From an uncultured Alphaproteobacteria bacterium (GTDB lineage Bacteria > Pseudomonadota > Alphaproteobacteria > Geminicoccales > Geminicoccaceae): 64,000 nt of DNA. How positions within the stretch are numbered: position 1 is the stretch's first letter; every line of letters begins with the position of its first letter. The position numbers and the translations under genes were made by a program. This document shows, one piece after another, positions 9,298-18,176 of the stretch. Location of the stretch: the NCBI GenBank assembly GCA_937995535.1, contig CALKJU010000011.1, forward strand, positions 1 through 64,000, given 5' to 3'. The notes beneath the pieces are model-generated. The model saw nothing but the letters and a program-made list of their open reading frames with translations. It did no database searches and was not told where the DNA came from.

Positions 9298-10697
9298 GCG
9301 GAGTTCAGTACCTCGGCACGGATGTAGGCGCGGAGCGCGTCGAGATCGTTCGCCAGAACGGTAAAGCGCTCCGGGCGCTCGAACAGATCGGCCAGCGCGT
9401 CGGGCAGACGTGGCCTGGCTCCGGTCGCCTGCTCGACCGCGTCCGGAAACTTGGCCGGATGCGCGGTGGCGAGGGTGACCATCGCCACGTGGCGCGGCGG
9501 CCGACACGCCTCCGCGGCGGCGAGCCCGACCGCGGTGTGCGGGTCGACGAGCTCGCCGGTGGTCCGCAGGACCCGCGCCATCGTGGTCATGGTGGCCACA
9601 TCGTCGACGCGGTGGGCGGCGAACAGGCCGGAGATCCGGGCCAGCGTCGGGGCGTCGACACACGCCACGCCGTCGGCGGCGAAGCCGAGCATCCACGACC
9701 GCACCGCCGCCCCATTGCGCCGCAGCAGGTCGAACAGGAGCCGTTCGAAATTGCTCGCGACCTGGATGTCCATGCTCGGACTGACCGTCGGCTCAACCGT
9801 TCCCGGAGCGTAGCGGCCAGTGGCCAGGAACCGGGCCAGGATATCGTTGCGATTGGTCGCGACGACCAGCCGGCGAATCGGCAATCCCATCCGCGATGCG
9901 ACATAGCCGGCGTAGGCGTCACCGAAATTGCCCGTTGGTACGGAGAAGCCGACCTCGCGATCGGGAGCACCGAGGGCCACAGCCGCCGCCACATAGTAGG
10001 CGATCTGGGCCAGGATGCGCGCCCAGTTGATGGAGTTGACCGCGGCCAGACGTGCCTCGGCGCGGAACGCCGTGTCGTTGAACAGCGCCTTCACGAGCGC
10101 CTGGCAGTCGTCGAAGGTGCCCTCGAGTGCGACGTTGAAGACGTTCGCCTCCGGCACGGTGGTCATCTGCCGCCGCTGGATCTCGGAGACCCGCCCGCGC
10201 GGATGGAGAATGACGATCCGCATCCGCGGCCGTCCCGCCACGGCGTGGATCGCCGCGGACCCGGTGTCGCCCGATGTGGCACCGACGATGGTGACGGACT
10301 CGTCCTGCCGCTCGAGCACCTCGGCGAACAGCAGACCCAGCAGCTGCAGCGCGAAGTCCTTGAAGGCGAGAGTCGGACCGTGGAACAGCTCGAGAAGCCA
10401 GTCGTTCGCGGCGAGCTGCTTGAGCGGCGCGGTGGCCGGGTGGGCGAAACGCTCGTAGGCGGCGGTGACACAGCGCTCGAAGACGCCGTCCGGCAGCGCG
10501 CCCGCCACGAACGGCCGGCACGCCGTCGTCACGATCTCGGCGTAGGAGGCGCCGCGCAAGGCGCGCAGGTCGGCCGGCGAGAGCTGCGGCGTGCGCTCGG
10601 GGACGTAGAGCCCGCCGTCGGCGGCGAGCCCGGCCAGCAGCACGCCGGTGAAGTCGAGCGGCGGGGCCGCGCCGCGAGTGCTGACATAGCGGAGCAT
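9294..10697 (-). CDS. thrC: threonine synthase
   Basis: PLP enzyme of 467 aa converting O-phosphohomoserine to threonine. Signature parts are the N-terminal YVSTRG and LAADGGLYVPE, the PLP-lysine motif in PTLAFKDFALQLLG, GATSGDTGSAAIHAVAGR, and PTGNFGDAYAGYVA. Length and layout fit the longer (yeast and gamma/alphaproteobacterial) class. It is the middle gene of a leftward unit: unknown protein, thrC, M16 peptidase, with a 4-nt overlap to the last. Confidence 0.95.
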   Translation of the reverse strand: MLRYVSTRGAAPPLDFTGVLLAGLAADGGLYVPERTPQLSPADLRALRGASYAEIVTTACRPFVAGALPDGVFERCVTAAYERFAHPATAPLKQLAANDWLLELFHGPTLAFKDFALQLLGLLFAEVLERQDESVTIVGATSGDTGSAAIHAVAGRPRMRIVILHPRGRVSEIQRRQMTTVPEANVFNVALEGTFDDCQALVKALFNDTAFRAEARLAAVNSINWARILAQIAYYVAAAVALGAPDREVGFSVPTGNFGDAYAGYVASRMGLPIRRLVVATNRNDILARFLATGRYAPGTVEPTVSPSMDIQVASNFERLLFDLLRRNGAAVRSWMLGFAADGVACVDAPTLARISGLFAAHRVDDVATMTTMARVLRTTGELVDPHTAVGLAAAEACRPPRHVAMVTLATAHPAKFPDAVEQATGARPRLPDALADLFERPERFTVLANDLDALRAYIRAEVLNSA

Positions 10698-10795
10698 GTT
10701 GGGGTTCCCAGGAGCCGCCGCGGGTGACTAGGCGCGAACGCCACCCGGCGCAACGCTTCCGCCGCCGTCACCGTACGGTCGCCTACGGCGGGTGC

Positions 10796-11296
10796 TCAGG
10801 CTTCGAGGCGCAAGGCTCGCGCGATCTCGGCGAGGGTCGCGCGCTCGGCATCCGAGACCTTGACGCCACCGAGGCCGAAGAACCCACCCTCCGTCGCCGC
10901 CTCGGCGACCCGCTCGCCGATACCGTGCAGCCAGGCCTTGAACGGGCCGGCATCGGACGGGGCTTTGGCCTCGAGCAACCGTGCCACGTCGGCGAGCCCG
11001 TCGATGGCGTGAGCCCTCGCGTCGGCCGGTGCGCCGCGTTGCATGTGGCGCTGCAGCGCGGCCGACGCATGAGCGCGTCCCTCCGCGGTCGCGTAGGCTT
11101 CGGCCACGGCCCCGACCAACGGGTTCACATCCGCCTCGGCCCGTGTCGCCGACAACGCCTCGGCGGCGGCGAGGCTCTCCCGCAGCAGGCCGACCACACC
11201 GCTGGGCTCGGCCGCCGTCACGGCGATCGCCACCAGCATCGGGCTCTCGACGAGCCGGGTCCACTCCGTGTCCGTGAAGCCCCACTGGGCCGTCAT
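10796..11296 (-). CDS. conserved hypothetical protein (alpha-helical, Ala-rich)
   Basis: 166 aa, mostly helical and alanine-rich, with no signal peptide or membrane segment. It opens with TAQWGFTDTEWTRLVESPMLV and ends with a GGFFGLGGVKVSDAERATLAEIARAL segment, which looks like a conserved domain of unknown function. I recognise no catalytic motif. It precedes thrC by 98 nt on the same strand. An antisense frame of similar length exists, but this one has the better protein composition and clear start context (ATG at 11296 preceded by GGGAGAG). Confidence 0.7.
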   Translation of the reverse strand: MTAQWGFTDTEWTRLVESPMLVAIAVTAAEPSGVVGLLRESLAAAEALSATRAEADVNPLVGAVAEAYATAEGRAHASAALQRHMQRGAPADARAHAIDGLADVARLLEAKAPSDAGPFKAWLHGIGERVAEAATEGGFFGLGGVKVSDAERATLAEIARALRLEA

Positions 11297-11375
11297 GGCG
11301 TCTCTCCCCTACCAACCTGTGCGACCCTAACCACGATCACGTGACAAGCCAGAACGAGGCACCTTGGTTGGGCTC

Positions 11376-11422
11376 TGCGCGCTCGGTTCGCGCAAAAGGC
11401 GATGGCGTCGCCGGACCCGGCG
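11376..11422. promoter_or_regulatory. two inverted repeats upstream of a sugar-binding protein gene
   Basis: TGCGCG-N7-CGCGCA spans 11376-11394 and CGCCGG-AC-CCGGCG spans 11409-11422. They lie in the 202-nt gap before the ribose-type binding protein, where an operator or a terminator of an upstream transcript could sit. No poly-T follows. A TATCAT-like -10 lies shortly downstream but no convincing -35 was seen. Confidence 0.3.
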
Positions 11423-11498
11423 TGTATCATCCGGCCGCCGCTTGGTCCGACCATGAGACCAGCCGAACGACGGCAACAGCAGAGGGGAGACAAGAGAG

Positions 11499-12632
11499 AT
11501 GCTGCGCCGGACCCTACTCGCCACCGCGGCCGTGCTCGGCCTCGCGCTTTCCGCCGAGACGGCGCTGGCCGACGGCCCGCAGGTCGTCGCCGGGCCGGGC
11601 TACAACCCCGAGTGCTTCGCGCCGTGGTCGGCCGACACCAAGTATTTCCAGTGGCCCGCCAAGGAAGGCCCCTACCGGATCGCCCTGGTCAACGGCTTCG
11701 TCGGCAACACTTGGCGGATCCAGATGATCCAGACCGCCAAGGTCTACGTCGAGACGCCGGGGATCAAGGAGAAAATCAAGGAGTTCAAGGTCGTCTCGAC
11801 CGGGACCGACGCCGCCGCCCAGCTCGGCGCGATCGAGGACTTCATCAATCAGGGTTTCGATGCGATCGTGACCATCGCGGTCAGCCCCGAGGGTTTCGAC
11901 CGCGTCATCCGGCTCGCCGACCGCAACGGCGTGGTGCTGGTGCCGTTCGACAACATCCTCGACACCGACAAGGTGATGATGGTCAACTCCGACCAGTTCG
12001 AGATGGGCGTGCGCTCGGCGAACTTCCTGCTCAAGGAGATGGGCAAGACCGAGGGCAAGATCCTCGAGGTGCGCGGTGTGCCCGGCAACTCCGTCGACCG
12101 TGACCGGCATCTCGGCTTCCGCTCCGTCATGGAGGCACCCCCGAACAAGTTCGAGATCGTCGAGATCGTGGGCATGTGGGACACCGGAACCTCGCAGAAG
12201 GTGACCGCCGACGCACTGGCGGTGCACGGTCGGTTCGACGGGATCTTCACCCAAGGTGGCTCCGACGGCACCGTACGGGCACTGATGGACGCCGGGCATC
12301 CCTTCGTGCCCATGGCGGGCGAAGGCGAGAACGGCTTCCGCAAGCAGATCGCGGCGCATTCCGGCGACGGGCTGAAGGGCTACTCCTATGGCCAGTCGCC
12401 CGGGCTGGTGGCCATCTCGATCAAGGCCGCGATCGCGGCGCTCGAGGGCAATGTGATGCCGCAGCTCATCTCGGTGCCGATCCCCGAGGCCGACTACACG
12501 ACGCTCAAGGACGGTGAGAACTTCTGGTCCAACCTGACCGACAACTTCTTCACCGCCAACGAGTTCCCGCCCTGTGAGGTCGACATCAAGGCCGTCGACA
12601 TCATGGCGAAGACGGCGGACGACGTGCAGTAG
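11499..12632 (+). CDS. ribose-type sugar ABC transporter binding protein
   Basis: Periplasmic binding protein of 377 aa from the CUT2 (ribose/xylose-like) family. It has a signal peptide (MLRRTLLATAAVLGLALSAETALA), then alternating Rossmann-like segments: PYRIALVNGFVGNTWR, GFDAIVTIAVSPEGFDRVI, GVVLVPFDNIL, and GRFDGIFTQGGSDGTVRALMD. A good GGGGAGA ribosome site precedes the ATG. It heads a set with an RbsA-type ATPase and two permeases. The ligand is unknown. Confidence 0.88.
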   Translation: MLRRTLLATAAVLGLALSAETALADGPQVVAGPGYNPECFAPWSADTKYFQWPAKEGPYRIALVNGFVGNTWRIQMIQTAKVYVETPGIKEKIKEFKVVSTGTDAAAQLGAIEDFINQGFDAIVTIAVSPEGFDRVIRLADRNGVVLVPFDNILDTDKVMMVNSDQFEMGVRSANFLLKEMGKTEGKILEVRGVPGNSVDRDRHLGFRSVMEAPPNKFEIVEIVGMWDTGTSQKVTADALAVHGRFDGIFTQGGSDGTVRALMDAGHPFVPMAGEGENGFRKQIAAHSGDGLKGYSYGQSPGLVAISIKAAIAALEGNVMPQLISVPIPEADYTTLKDGENFWSNLTDNFFTANEFPPCEVDIKAVDIMAKTADDVQ

Positions 12633-12648
12633 GGTCTGTCTCGCTTAC

Positions 12649-12685
12649 CGGTGCCGGGCGATCCCGACGGGGCCGTCCGGCACCG
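12649..12685 (+). terminator. intercistronic stem-loop after the binding-protein gene
   Basis: Perfect 9-bp arms CGGTGCCGG (12649-12657) and CCGGCACCG (12677-12685) enclose a 19-nt loop in the 80-nt gap between binding protein and ATPase. Such hairpins often stabilise the highly expressed binding-protein message and partly stop transcription. No long T-run follows. Confidence 0.55.
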
Positions 12686-12712
12686 CTTCCCCTTATCCCT
12701 TCCGGCCAGGAC

Positions 12713-14266
12713 ATGTTTCGAACCAAGGACGTCGGCGCCCCGCCGCCCTTCCTAGAGCTTGTCGGCGTGAGCAAGCGCTACGGCGGTGTGCGGGCGCTCG
12801 AGGGCGTCGACTTCGCCTGCCGGCGCGGTTCGATCCACGCGGTCCTCGGAGAGAATGGCGCCGGCAAGTCGACCCTGATCAAGATCATCGCCGGCGTCGT
12901 GCAGCCGGACGAGGGCAGCATCCGTCTCGCCGGTCAGCAGGTCACCTTCCCCGACCCGCTGGCGGCCAACGCGCAGGGTATCGTCTGCATCTTCCAAGAG
13001 CTGTCCCTCATGCCGGACCTGTCGGTCGCGGACAATATCGGTATCTCCAACCCGCCGCGCGGCCGGCTGGGGCTGATCGACAAGCGTGCCCAGCGGCGGC
13101 GCGCCGAGGAGCTGCTGGCCCGGGTCGGCTGCGAGGACGTGAATCCGCTCGAGCGCGTCGCCAATCTGCCGCTCTCGCGCCGGCAGATGGTCGAGATCGC
13201 CAAGGCGCTCGGCCGCGATCCCAAGCTGCTGATCCTCGACGAGGCGACCTCGGCGCTAACCAGCGGCGACGTCGCGAAGGTCTACGAAATCCTCAAGTCG
13301 CTGCGGCGCGATGGCCTGTGCCTGCTCTACATCAGCCACCGGATGCACGAGATCGAGGCGCTGGCCGACACCTGCTCCGTCTTCCGCAACGGCCGCCACA
13401 TCGACACCTTCGCCGCCGGCACGCGCACCAGCGACGAGATCGTGCAGCTCATGATCGGCCGCGAGATGGCCCACGTCTATCCCGACAAGCCGCAGCGCAA
13501 CCAGCCGCCGGCACCCGTTCTGGAGGTCCGCGACCTGCGCTGGACGGACCGGCTCAACGGCATCTCGCTCACGGTGGGCAAGGGTGAGATCGTCGGCCTC
13601 GGCGGCCTCGACGGGCAGGGCCAACGCGAGCTCCTGCTGGCGCTGTTCGGCGTGCTGCGCGGAACCGAGGGCGAGATCCTCGTCGACGGGCGCCCACGCG
13701 CGCCGGGCAGCCCGGCCCAGGCCAAGCGCAAGCAGACCGGCATGGCGCTGATCCCCGAGGACCGCAAGACCGAGGGGCTGATGCTGCCGATGTCGGTGGC
13801 CGAGAACATCAGCCTGGCCGCGCTCGGCGGCCTCGTGAGCGGGCCGTTCATCGACCGCGAGAAGGAGACCGCCGCCATCGAGCGGATGGTGGCCAAGCTG
13901 CGGATCAAGGTCGGCGACTTGGCCGATCCGGTGGCGACGCTGAGCGGCGGCAACCAGCAGAAGGTGGTCATCGCGAAGTGGCTGCTCACCGAGCCGCGGA
14001 TCGTGCTGCTCAACGATCCGACCCGCGGCATCGACGTCGGAACCAAGCAGGAGCTGTACCAGCTGCTCCGTGACCTCGCCGACGCCGGAGCCTCGATCCT
14101 CTTCTACACGACCGACTATGATGAACTGATCGGGTGCTGCGACCGGGTGCTGATCCTGTACGATGGCCGGGTCGTGCGAACGCTCGAAGGCGCCGACATC
14201 ACAGAGACCAACATTGTCGCGAGCTCGCTGAACCTGCCGGGTGCCGGGGCGGCGGCCACGGCATGA
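12713..14266 (+). CDS. ribose-type sugar ABC transporter ATP-binding protein (RbsA-like, two domains)
   Basis: Tandem ATPase of 517 aa. The N-terminal domain has Walker A GENGAGKST, Q-loop CIFQELSLMPD, and Walker B LLILDEATSAL. The C-terminal domain starts near residue 265, has the degenerate P-loop GGLDGQGQREL normal for RbsA proteins, and has the signature LSGGNQQKVVIAKWL and VLLNDPTRGIDVG. The stop overlaps the next permease start (ATGA at 14263), so the operon is translationally coupled. Confidence 0.92.
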   Translation: MFRTKDVGAPPPFLELVGVSKRYGGVRALEGVDFACRRGSIHAVLGENGAGKSTLIKIIAGVVQPDEGSIRLAGQQVTFPDPLAANAQGIVCIFQELSLMPDLSVADNIGISNPPRGRLGLIDKRAQRRRAEELLARVGCEDVNPLERVANLPLSRRQMVEIAKALGRDPKLLILDEATSALTSGDVAKVYEILKSLRRDGLCLLYISHRMHEIEALADTCSVFRNGRHIDTFAAGTRTSDEIVQLMIGREMAHVYPDKPQRNQPPAPVLEVRDLRWTDRLNGISLTVGKGEIVGLGGLDGQGQRELLLALFGVLRGTEGEILVDGRPRAPGSPAQAKRKQTGMALIPEDRKTEGLMLPMSVAENISLAALGGLVSGPFIDREKETAAIERMVAKLRIKVGDLADPVATLSGGNQQKVVIAKWLLTEPRIVLLNDPTRGIDVGTKQELYQLLRDLADAGASILFYTTDYDELIGCCDRVLILYDGRVVRTLEGADITETNIVASSLNLPGAGAAATA

Positions 14267-15303
14267 ACGAGCTGCGCATCCGCCTTGGGCAGAACCTGGG
14301 CCTGCTGCTCGCGGTGCTGCTCTTCCTGACCTTCTACCTCGTCTACAACAGCCTCCATCCGCGCGGCTTCTCGGCCACGGTGCTGGTCCAGAACGCTAAC
14401 GAGTCGTTCGTCATCGTCGCCGTTGCCATGGCCCAGACCGTGCCGGTCCTGACCGGTGGCCTCGATCTGTCGGTCGGCGCCATCATGACGCTCGTCAACT
14501 GCGTCGCCAGCGTCGTCGTCAACGGCTCGCCGCTGCAAATGCTGGGCGGGATCGTCCTCTGCCTCGCCGTCGGGACCCTCGCCGGGCTGGTCAACGGCCT
14601 CGTGGTCGTCGTCGGCCGTCTGCAGCCGATCATCGCCACGCTCGCCACCGGCGCGATCTACATCGGGTTGGCGCTGTTCATCCGGCCGTCGCCGGGGGGC
14701 AATGTCGACGACGATCTGTCCTGGGCGTTGACGAACGATCTCGGCGAGCTGTTCGCCACCTACGGGCTGTTCGAAGATGGCGAGGCGCCGTGGCTTGCGC
14801 CGATCGCCTGGCTGCCGGTTCCGCTCCTCGTGATGGTGGCGGTGGTGCTGCTGGTCTGGCTGCCGTTCCGCAACTCGGTGACCGGGCGCGGTGTCTATGC
14901 GATCGGCAGCGCGGAAGGCGCAGCCTACATGTCGGGCGTGCGCATCGCCCGCTGCAAGATTGCGGCCTACACGCTGGGCGGGTTCTTCGCCGGGCTGGGC
15001 GGCCTTTATCTCGCCTTGCAGACCAGCTCCGGTAACGCCGATGTGCCGCAGGCGGCACAGTACACGCTCAACTCGATCGCAGCCGTGGTGATCGGCGGTA
15101 CCTCGCTGATGGGTGGAACGGGCGGCGTGGTGGGGTCGATCTTCGGTGCACTGGTGATCCGCGCGATCGCCTTCAATTTCCGCATCTTCGAGATCGAACC
15201 GATCATGCAGCCGCTGTTCGAGGGCCTCGTGCTCCTGGCCGCCGTCAGCATCGGCGCGGCGCGTGTCTTCAGGGTCAAGAACCGACTGGAGCTCTTGGGG
15301 TGA
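14263..15303 (+). CDS. ribose-type sugar ABC transporter permease 1
   Basis: CUT2 permease of 346 aa with about 8-10 hydrophobic helices. Family motifs seen are TGGLDLSVGAIMTL, GLVNGLVVVVGRLQPIIATLATG, and AIGSAEGAAYMSGVRI ahead of the last helices. The ATG at 14263 forms an ATGA overlap with the ATPase stop. It is followed 7 nt later by a second permease of the same family, so the channel is probably a heterodimer rather than the homodimer of classical RbsC. Confidence 0.9.
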   Translation: MNELRIRLGQNLGLLLAVLLFLTFYLVYNSLHPRGFSATVLVQNANESFVIVAVAMAQTVPVLTGGLDLSVGAIMTLVNCVASVVVNGSPLQMLGGIVLCLAVGTLAGLVNGLVVVVGRLQPIIATLATGAIYIGLALFIRPSPGGNVDDDLSWALTNDLGELFATYGLFEDGEAPWLAPIAWLPVPLLVMVAVVLLVWLPFRNSVTGRGVYAIGSAEGAAYMSGVRIARCKIAAYTLGGFFAGLGGLYLALQTSSGNADVPQAAQYTLNSIAAVVIGGTSLMGGTGGVVGSIFGALVIRAIAFNFRIFEIEPIMQPLFEGLVLLAAVSIGAARVFRVKNRLELLG

Positions 15304-15310
15304 CCGGAGG

Positions 15311-16258
15311 ATGCTGACGCTCTCCGCCGAGGACCGGCCGATTCTCATCGCCGGCGGTTTCGTCCTCGTCATCCTCGCCATCGGCACCGCCTACACCTTG
15401 ACCGTGCAGGGCACGGCGAGCTTCCTCTCGCCGGCCTACCTGCTCCAGCAGCTCCAGGTCGGCTCGTTCCTCGGCATCGTCGCCGCCGGAATGATGCTGG
15501 TCATCCTGATGGGACACATCGACCTGTCGGTGCCCTGGACGCTGGCCGCCGGCGCCATGCTTGGCACCGCGATCGGCGGCCCCTGGGCGATCCCGGTAGG
15601 CCTCGGCGTCGGCCTGCTCGTCGGCCTCGTCAACGGCCTCGGCGTCGCCTACCTGCGCGTGCCGTCGATGATCTTCACCCTCGGCATCAACGCCGTCATG
15701 CGTGGCTTCATGGTCATGCTGACCGGAGGCTTCTCGCCGCGATCGATGGCCACGCCGACCATGACCTGGCTCGCCACCGGCAACGTGCTGGGCGTTCCGA
15801 TGCCGCTGATCGTCTGGGCGGTACTCTCGGTCGGGATCGTGTTGCTCCTCCAGCGCACACCGCTCGGTCGCTACATCTACGCGATCGGCAATCGCGAGCG
15901 CGCGGCCTACCTGAGCGGCATCAATACGCGGCTCGTGCTGGTCGCCGCGTTCGTTGTCTGCGGCATGTGCTCGGCGCTCGCCGGTGTCCTGCTCGCGGGT
16001 TACTCCTCCAAGGCCTATCAGGGCATGGGCGATGCCTATCTGCTGCCGGCGATCGCCGCCGTCGTCATCGGCGGCACCAACATCCTGGGCGGCCGCGGCC
16101 GCTACCTCGGCACCGTCGTCGGCACCATCCTGATCGTCCTGCTGACCTCCGTGCTCTCGGTGATGCAGATGCCCGAGGCCGGCCGCCAGGTGATCTATGG
16201 CGCGGTCATCATCACCATGCTGCTGGTCTACGGCCGCGGCCAGAAGGTGATGGCCTGA
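15311..16258 (+). CDS. ribose-type sugar ABC transporter permease 2
   Basis: Second CUT2 permease, 315 aa, homologous to the one before it. It shares the pattern MGHIDLSVPWTLAAGAMLG, GLVNGLGVAYLRVPSMIFTLG and AIGNRERAAYLSGINTR. GGAGG touches the ATG at 15311, which is closer than usual; an in-frame GTG at 15263 lies inside the preceding gene and is less likely. It ends the importer set. Confidence 0.9.
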   Translation: MLTLSAEDRPILIAGGFVLVILAIGTAYTLTVQGTASFLSPAYLLQQLQVGSFLGIVAAGMMLVILMGHIDLSVPWTLAAGAMLGTAIGGPWAIPVGLGVGLLVGLVNGLGVAYLRVPSMIFTLGINAVMRGFMVMLTGGFSPRSMATPTMTWLATGNVLGVPMPLIVWAVLSVGIVLLLQRTPLGRYIYAIGNRERAAYLSGINTRLVLVAAFVVCGMCSALAGVLLAGYSSKAYQGMGDAYLLPAIAAVVIGGTNILGGRGRYLGTVVGTILIVLLTSVLSVMQMPEAGRQVIYGAVIITMLLVYGRGQKVMA

Positions 16259-16291
16259 GCGACTGGTAGATGGCCGCCTCGGGTTGACCGG

Positions 16292-16305
16292 CCCGCCCGG
16301 GCGGG
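16292..16305. repeat. 14-bp GC palindrome between sugar and peptidase genes
   Basis: CCCGCCCGGGCGGG is self-complementary and lies in the 57-nt gap after the second sugar permease. It could fold as a small hairpin separating the sugar importer from the peptidase genes, but no T-run follows. Confidence 0.3.
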
Positions 16306-16339
16306 GCGAAGGTCGATGTTGGGTGTGGGAGGGATGCGG

Positions 16340-17227
16340 ATGTGGCAGGAGCGTGAGCCGGACGAGACGCGCGAGCTCCGTCTGGCCAGCGGCCACCGTG
16401 TCGTGACCTATCGCTGGGGTCGCAGCGGCCCCGCGATTTTCCTCCTGAACGGCGGCCCGGGCCTGCCCTGCGAGTATCTGACGGTTCCGCACCTTTGGCT
16501 GCTCGACCGCGGCTGGCAGGTGGTCAGCTACGACCAGCTCGGCTGCGGCCGCTCGGACAAGCCGGACGATCCGTCGCTGTGGCGGATCGAGCGCTACGTT
16601 GACGAGGTCGAGGACGTCCGCAACGCGCTCGGCCTCGGGCGGATGACGCTGCTCGGCCATTCCTGGGGCGGCTGGCTCGCCATCGAGTACGGCGTCACCC
16701 ATCCGGAGCACATCGCCCGGCTCGTGCTGTCCAACACCTGCGCCGACATGCCCCACCTGATCGGCGAGCTGGAGCGCCTGCGCGCGAGCCTCGGGCCCGA
16801 GACGGTGGCGATGATGCAGCGCCACGAGGCCGAGGGCACGCTGGACCATCCCGAATACGCCGCGGCGATCACGATCCTCAACTACCGCCACGTCTGCCGC
16901 CTCCAGGACTGGCCGGCAGCGGTGCGCCGCTCGCTCGACGACTGGAACATGGCCGTGTACGGGGCGATGCAGGGCCCGAACGAGTTCCTCTACGTCGGCA
17001 ACCTCAAGGCGTGGAACCGGGTCGCCGAGCTGGGCCGCATCACCTGCCCCACGCTCGTCACCGTGGGCCTGCACGACGAACTGCCACCCGCCTGCGCCAT
17101 GCGCATCCAGCACGGGCTGCCGGACGCGCGGTTGCACGTCTTCCCGAACAGCTCGCACATGCCGTTCTACGAGGAGCCCTCGGTCTACCAGGAGGTGCTG
17201 CTGGCATTCCTGGCCGACGGACAATGA
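16340..17227 (+). CDS. prolyl-iminopeptidase-like alpha/beta hydrolase, copy 1
   Basis: Alpha/beta hydrolase (S33, proline iminopeptidase / tricorn-interacting factor type), 295 aa. The oxyanion region LLNGGPGLPCEYL, nucleophile elbow GHSWGG, acid in LHDE and His in NSSHMPF are all present, and YDQLGCGRSDKP is the family signature. The ATG at 16340 is chosen because it aligns with the start of copy 2 and has GGGAGGG 6 nt upstream; ATGs at 16316 and 16334 are alternatives. It precedes copy 2 and a peptide importer, so it probably trims imported peptides. Confidence 0.85.
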   Translation: MWQEREPDETRELRLASGHRVVTYRWGRSGPAIFLLNGGPGLPCEYLTVPHLWLLDRGWQVVSYDQLGCGRSDKPDDPSLWRIERYVDEVEDVRNALGLGRMTLLGHSWGGWLAIEYGVTHPEHIARLVLSNTCADMPHLIGELERLRASLGPETVAMMQRHEAEGTLDHPEYAAAITILNYRHVCRLQDWPAAVRRSLDDWNMAVYGAMQGPNEFLYVGNLKAWNRVAELGRITCPTLVTVGLHDELPPACAMRIQHGLPDARLHVFPNSSHMPFYEEPSVYQEVLLAFLADGQ

Positions 17228-17276
17228 AATGGCCCGGATCTTGTAACGCCTGTGCGCGAGAGCCGGAGGACGAGGC

Positions 17277-18167
17277 ATGACGGTCGAGCGGGCCCCGGAC
17301 GCGATCATCCCGGTACGTCTACCGAGCGGGCACCGCGTCGAGACCTACCATTACGGGACGGCCGACGAGGTCGTGCTGCTCCTCAACGGCGGGCCGGGGC
17401 TGCCCTGCGACTATCTGCGCGAGCCTCATCTCTGGCTGGTCGAGGCCGGGTATCGCGTCGTCGCCTACGACCAGCTCGGCTGCGGCCGCTCCGACAAGCC
17501 CGACGACCTGTCCCTGTGGAACGTTGCCCGCTACGTCGCCGAGCTCGATCACCTGCTGGACGTGCTGGCGCTGCCGCGGGTGCACATGCTCGGGCACTCC
17601 TGGGGCACCTTCCTCGCGATCGACCATACGCTGACGCATCCGGGGCGAATCGCCAGCCTCGTGCTCGCCGACGGCGCCGGTGACGTGCCGCATCTCATCG
17701 CCGAGCTGCACCGTCTGCGCGCAAGCCTCGGGCCCGAGACGGTGGCGATGATGCAGCGCCACGAGGCCGAGGGCACGCTGGACCATCCCGAGTACGCGGC
17801 GGCAGTGACGATTCTCAACTACCGCCACGTCTGCCGCCTCCAGGACTGGCCGCCATCGCTGCGCCGCTCGCTCGACGACTGGAACATGGCCGTCTACGGC
17901 ACCATGCAGGGCCCCAACGAGTTCACTTTCACCGGCAACTACAGCACTTGGTCACGCCTCGCGGAGATGGATCGCATCGCCGTGCCCTGCCTCGTCCTGT
18001 GCGGCCTGCACGACGAGCTCACCCCGGCCTGCTCGATGCGTATGCACCAACGCCTGCCCCGGTCCGAGATCCACGTGTTCCCCAACAGCTCGCACATGCC
18101 CTTCTACGAGGAACCCGACGCCTACCGGGCGCTCCTGAAGGGCTTCCTCGACCGTCAGCGTATCTGA
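17277..18167 (+). CDS. prolyl-iminopeptidase-like alpha/beta hydrolase, copy 2
   Basis: 296 aa paralogue of the preceding gene with the same catalytic set (GHSWGT, LHDE, NSSHMPF) and signature YDQLGCGRSDKP. The middle block from SLGPETVAMM to NYRHVCRLQDWP is almost identical to copy 1 even at the DNA level, while the flanks differ more. The ATG at 17277 follows GGAGG. It lies 9 nt before the first peptide permease, tying it to peptide uptake. Neither copy has a signal peptide, so both act in the cytoplasm. Confidence 0.85.
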   Translation: MTVERAPDAIIPVRLPSGHRVETYHYGTADEVVLLLNGGPGLPCDYLREPHLWLVEAGYRVVAYDQLGCGRSDKPDDLSLWNVARYVAELDHLLDVLALPRVHMLGHSWGTFLAIDHTLTHPGRIASLVLADGAGDVPHLIAELHRLRASLGPETVAMMQRHEAEGTLDHPEYAAAVTILNYRHVCRLQDWPPSLRRSLDDWNMAVYGTMQGPNEFTFTGNYSTWSRLAEMDRIAVPCLVLCGLHDELTPACSMRMHQRLPRSEIHVFPNSSHMPFYEEPDAYRALLKGFLDRQRI

Positions 18168-18176
18168 GCAGCGGCC

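Noticed and set aside
15275..17308. 677-aa leftward frame opposite sugar permease and peptidase genes
   Set aside because: Composition is that of a GC-rich antisense shadow; both forward genes are strongly supported.
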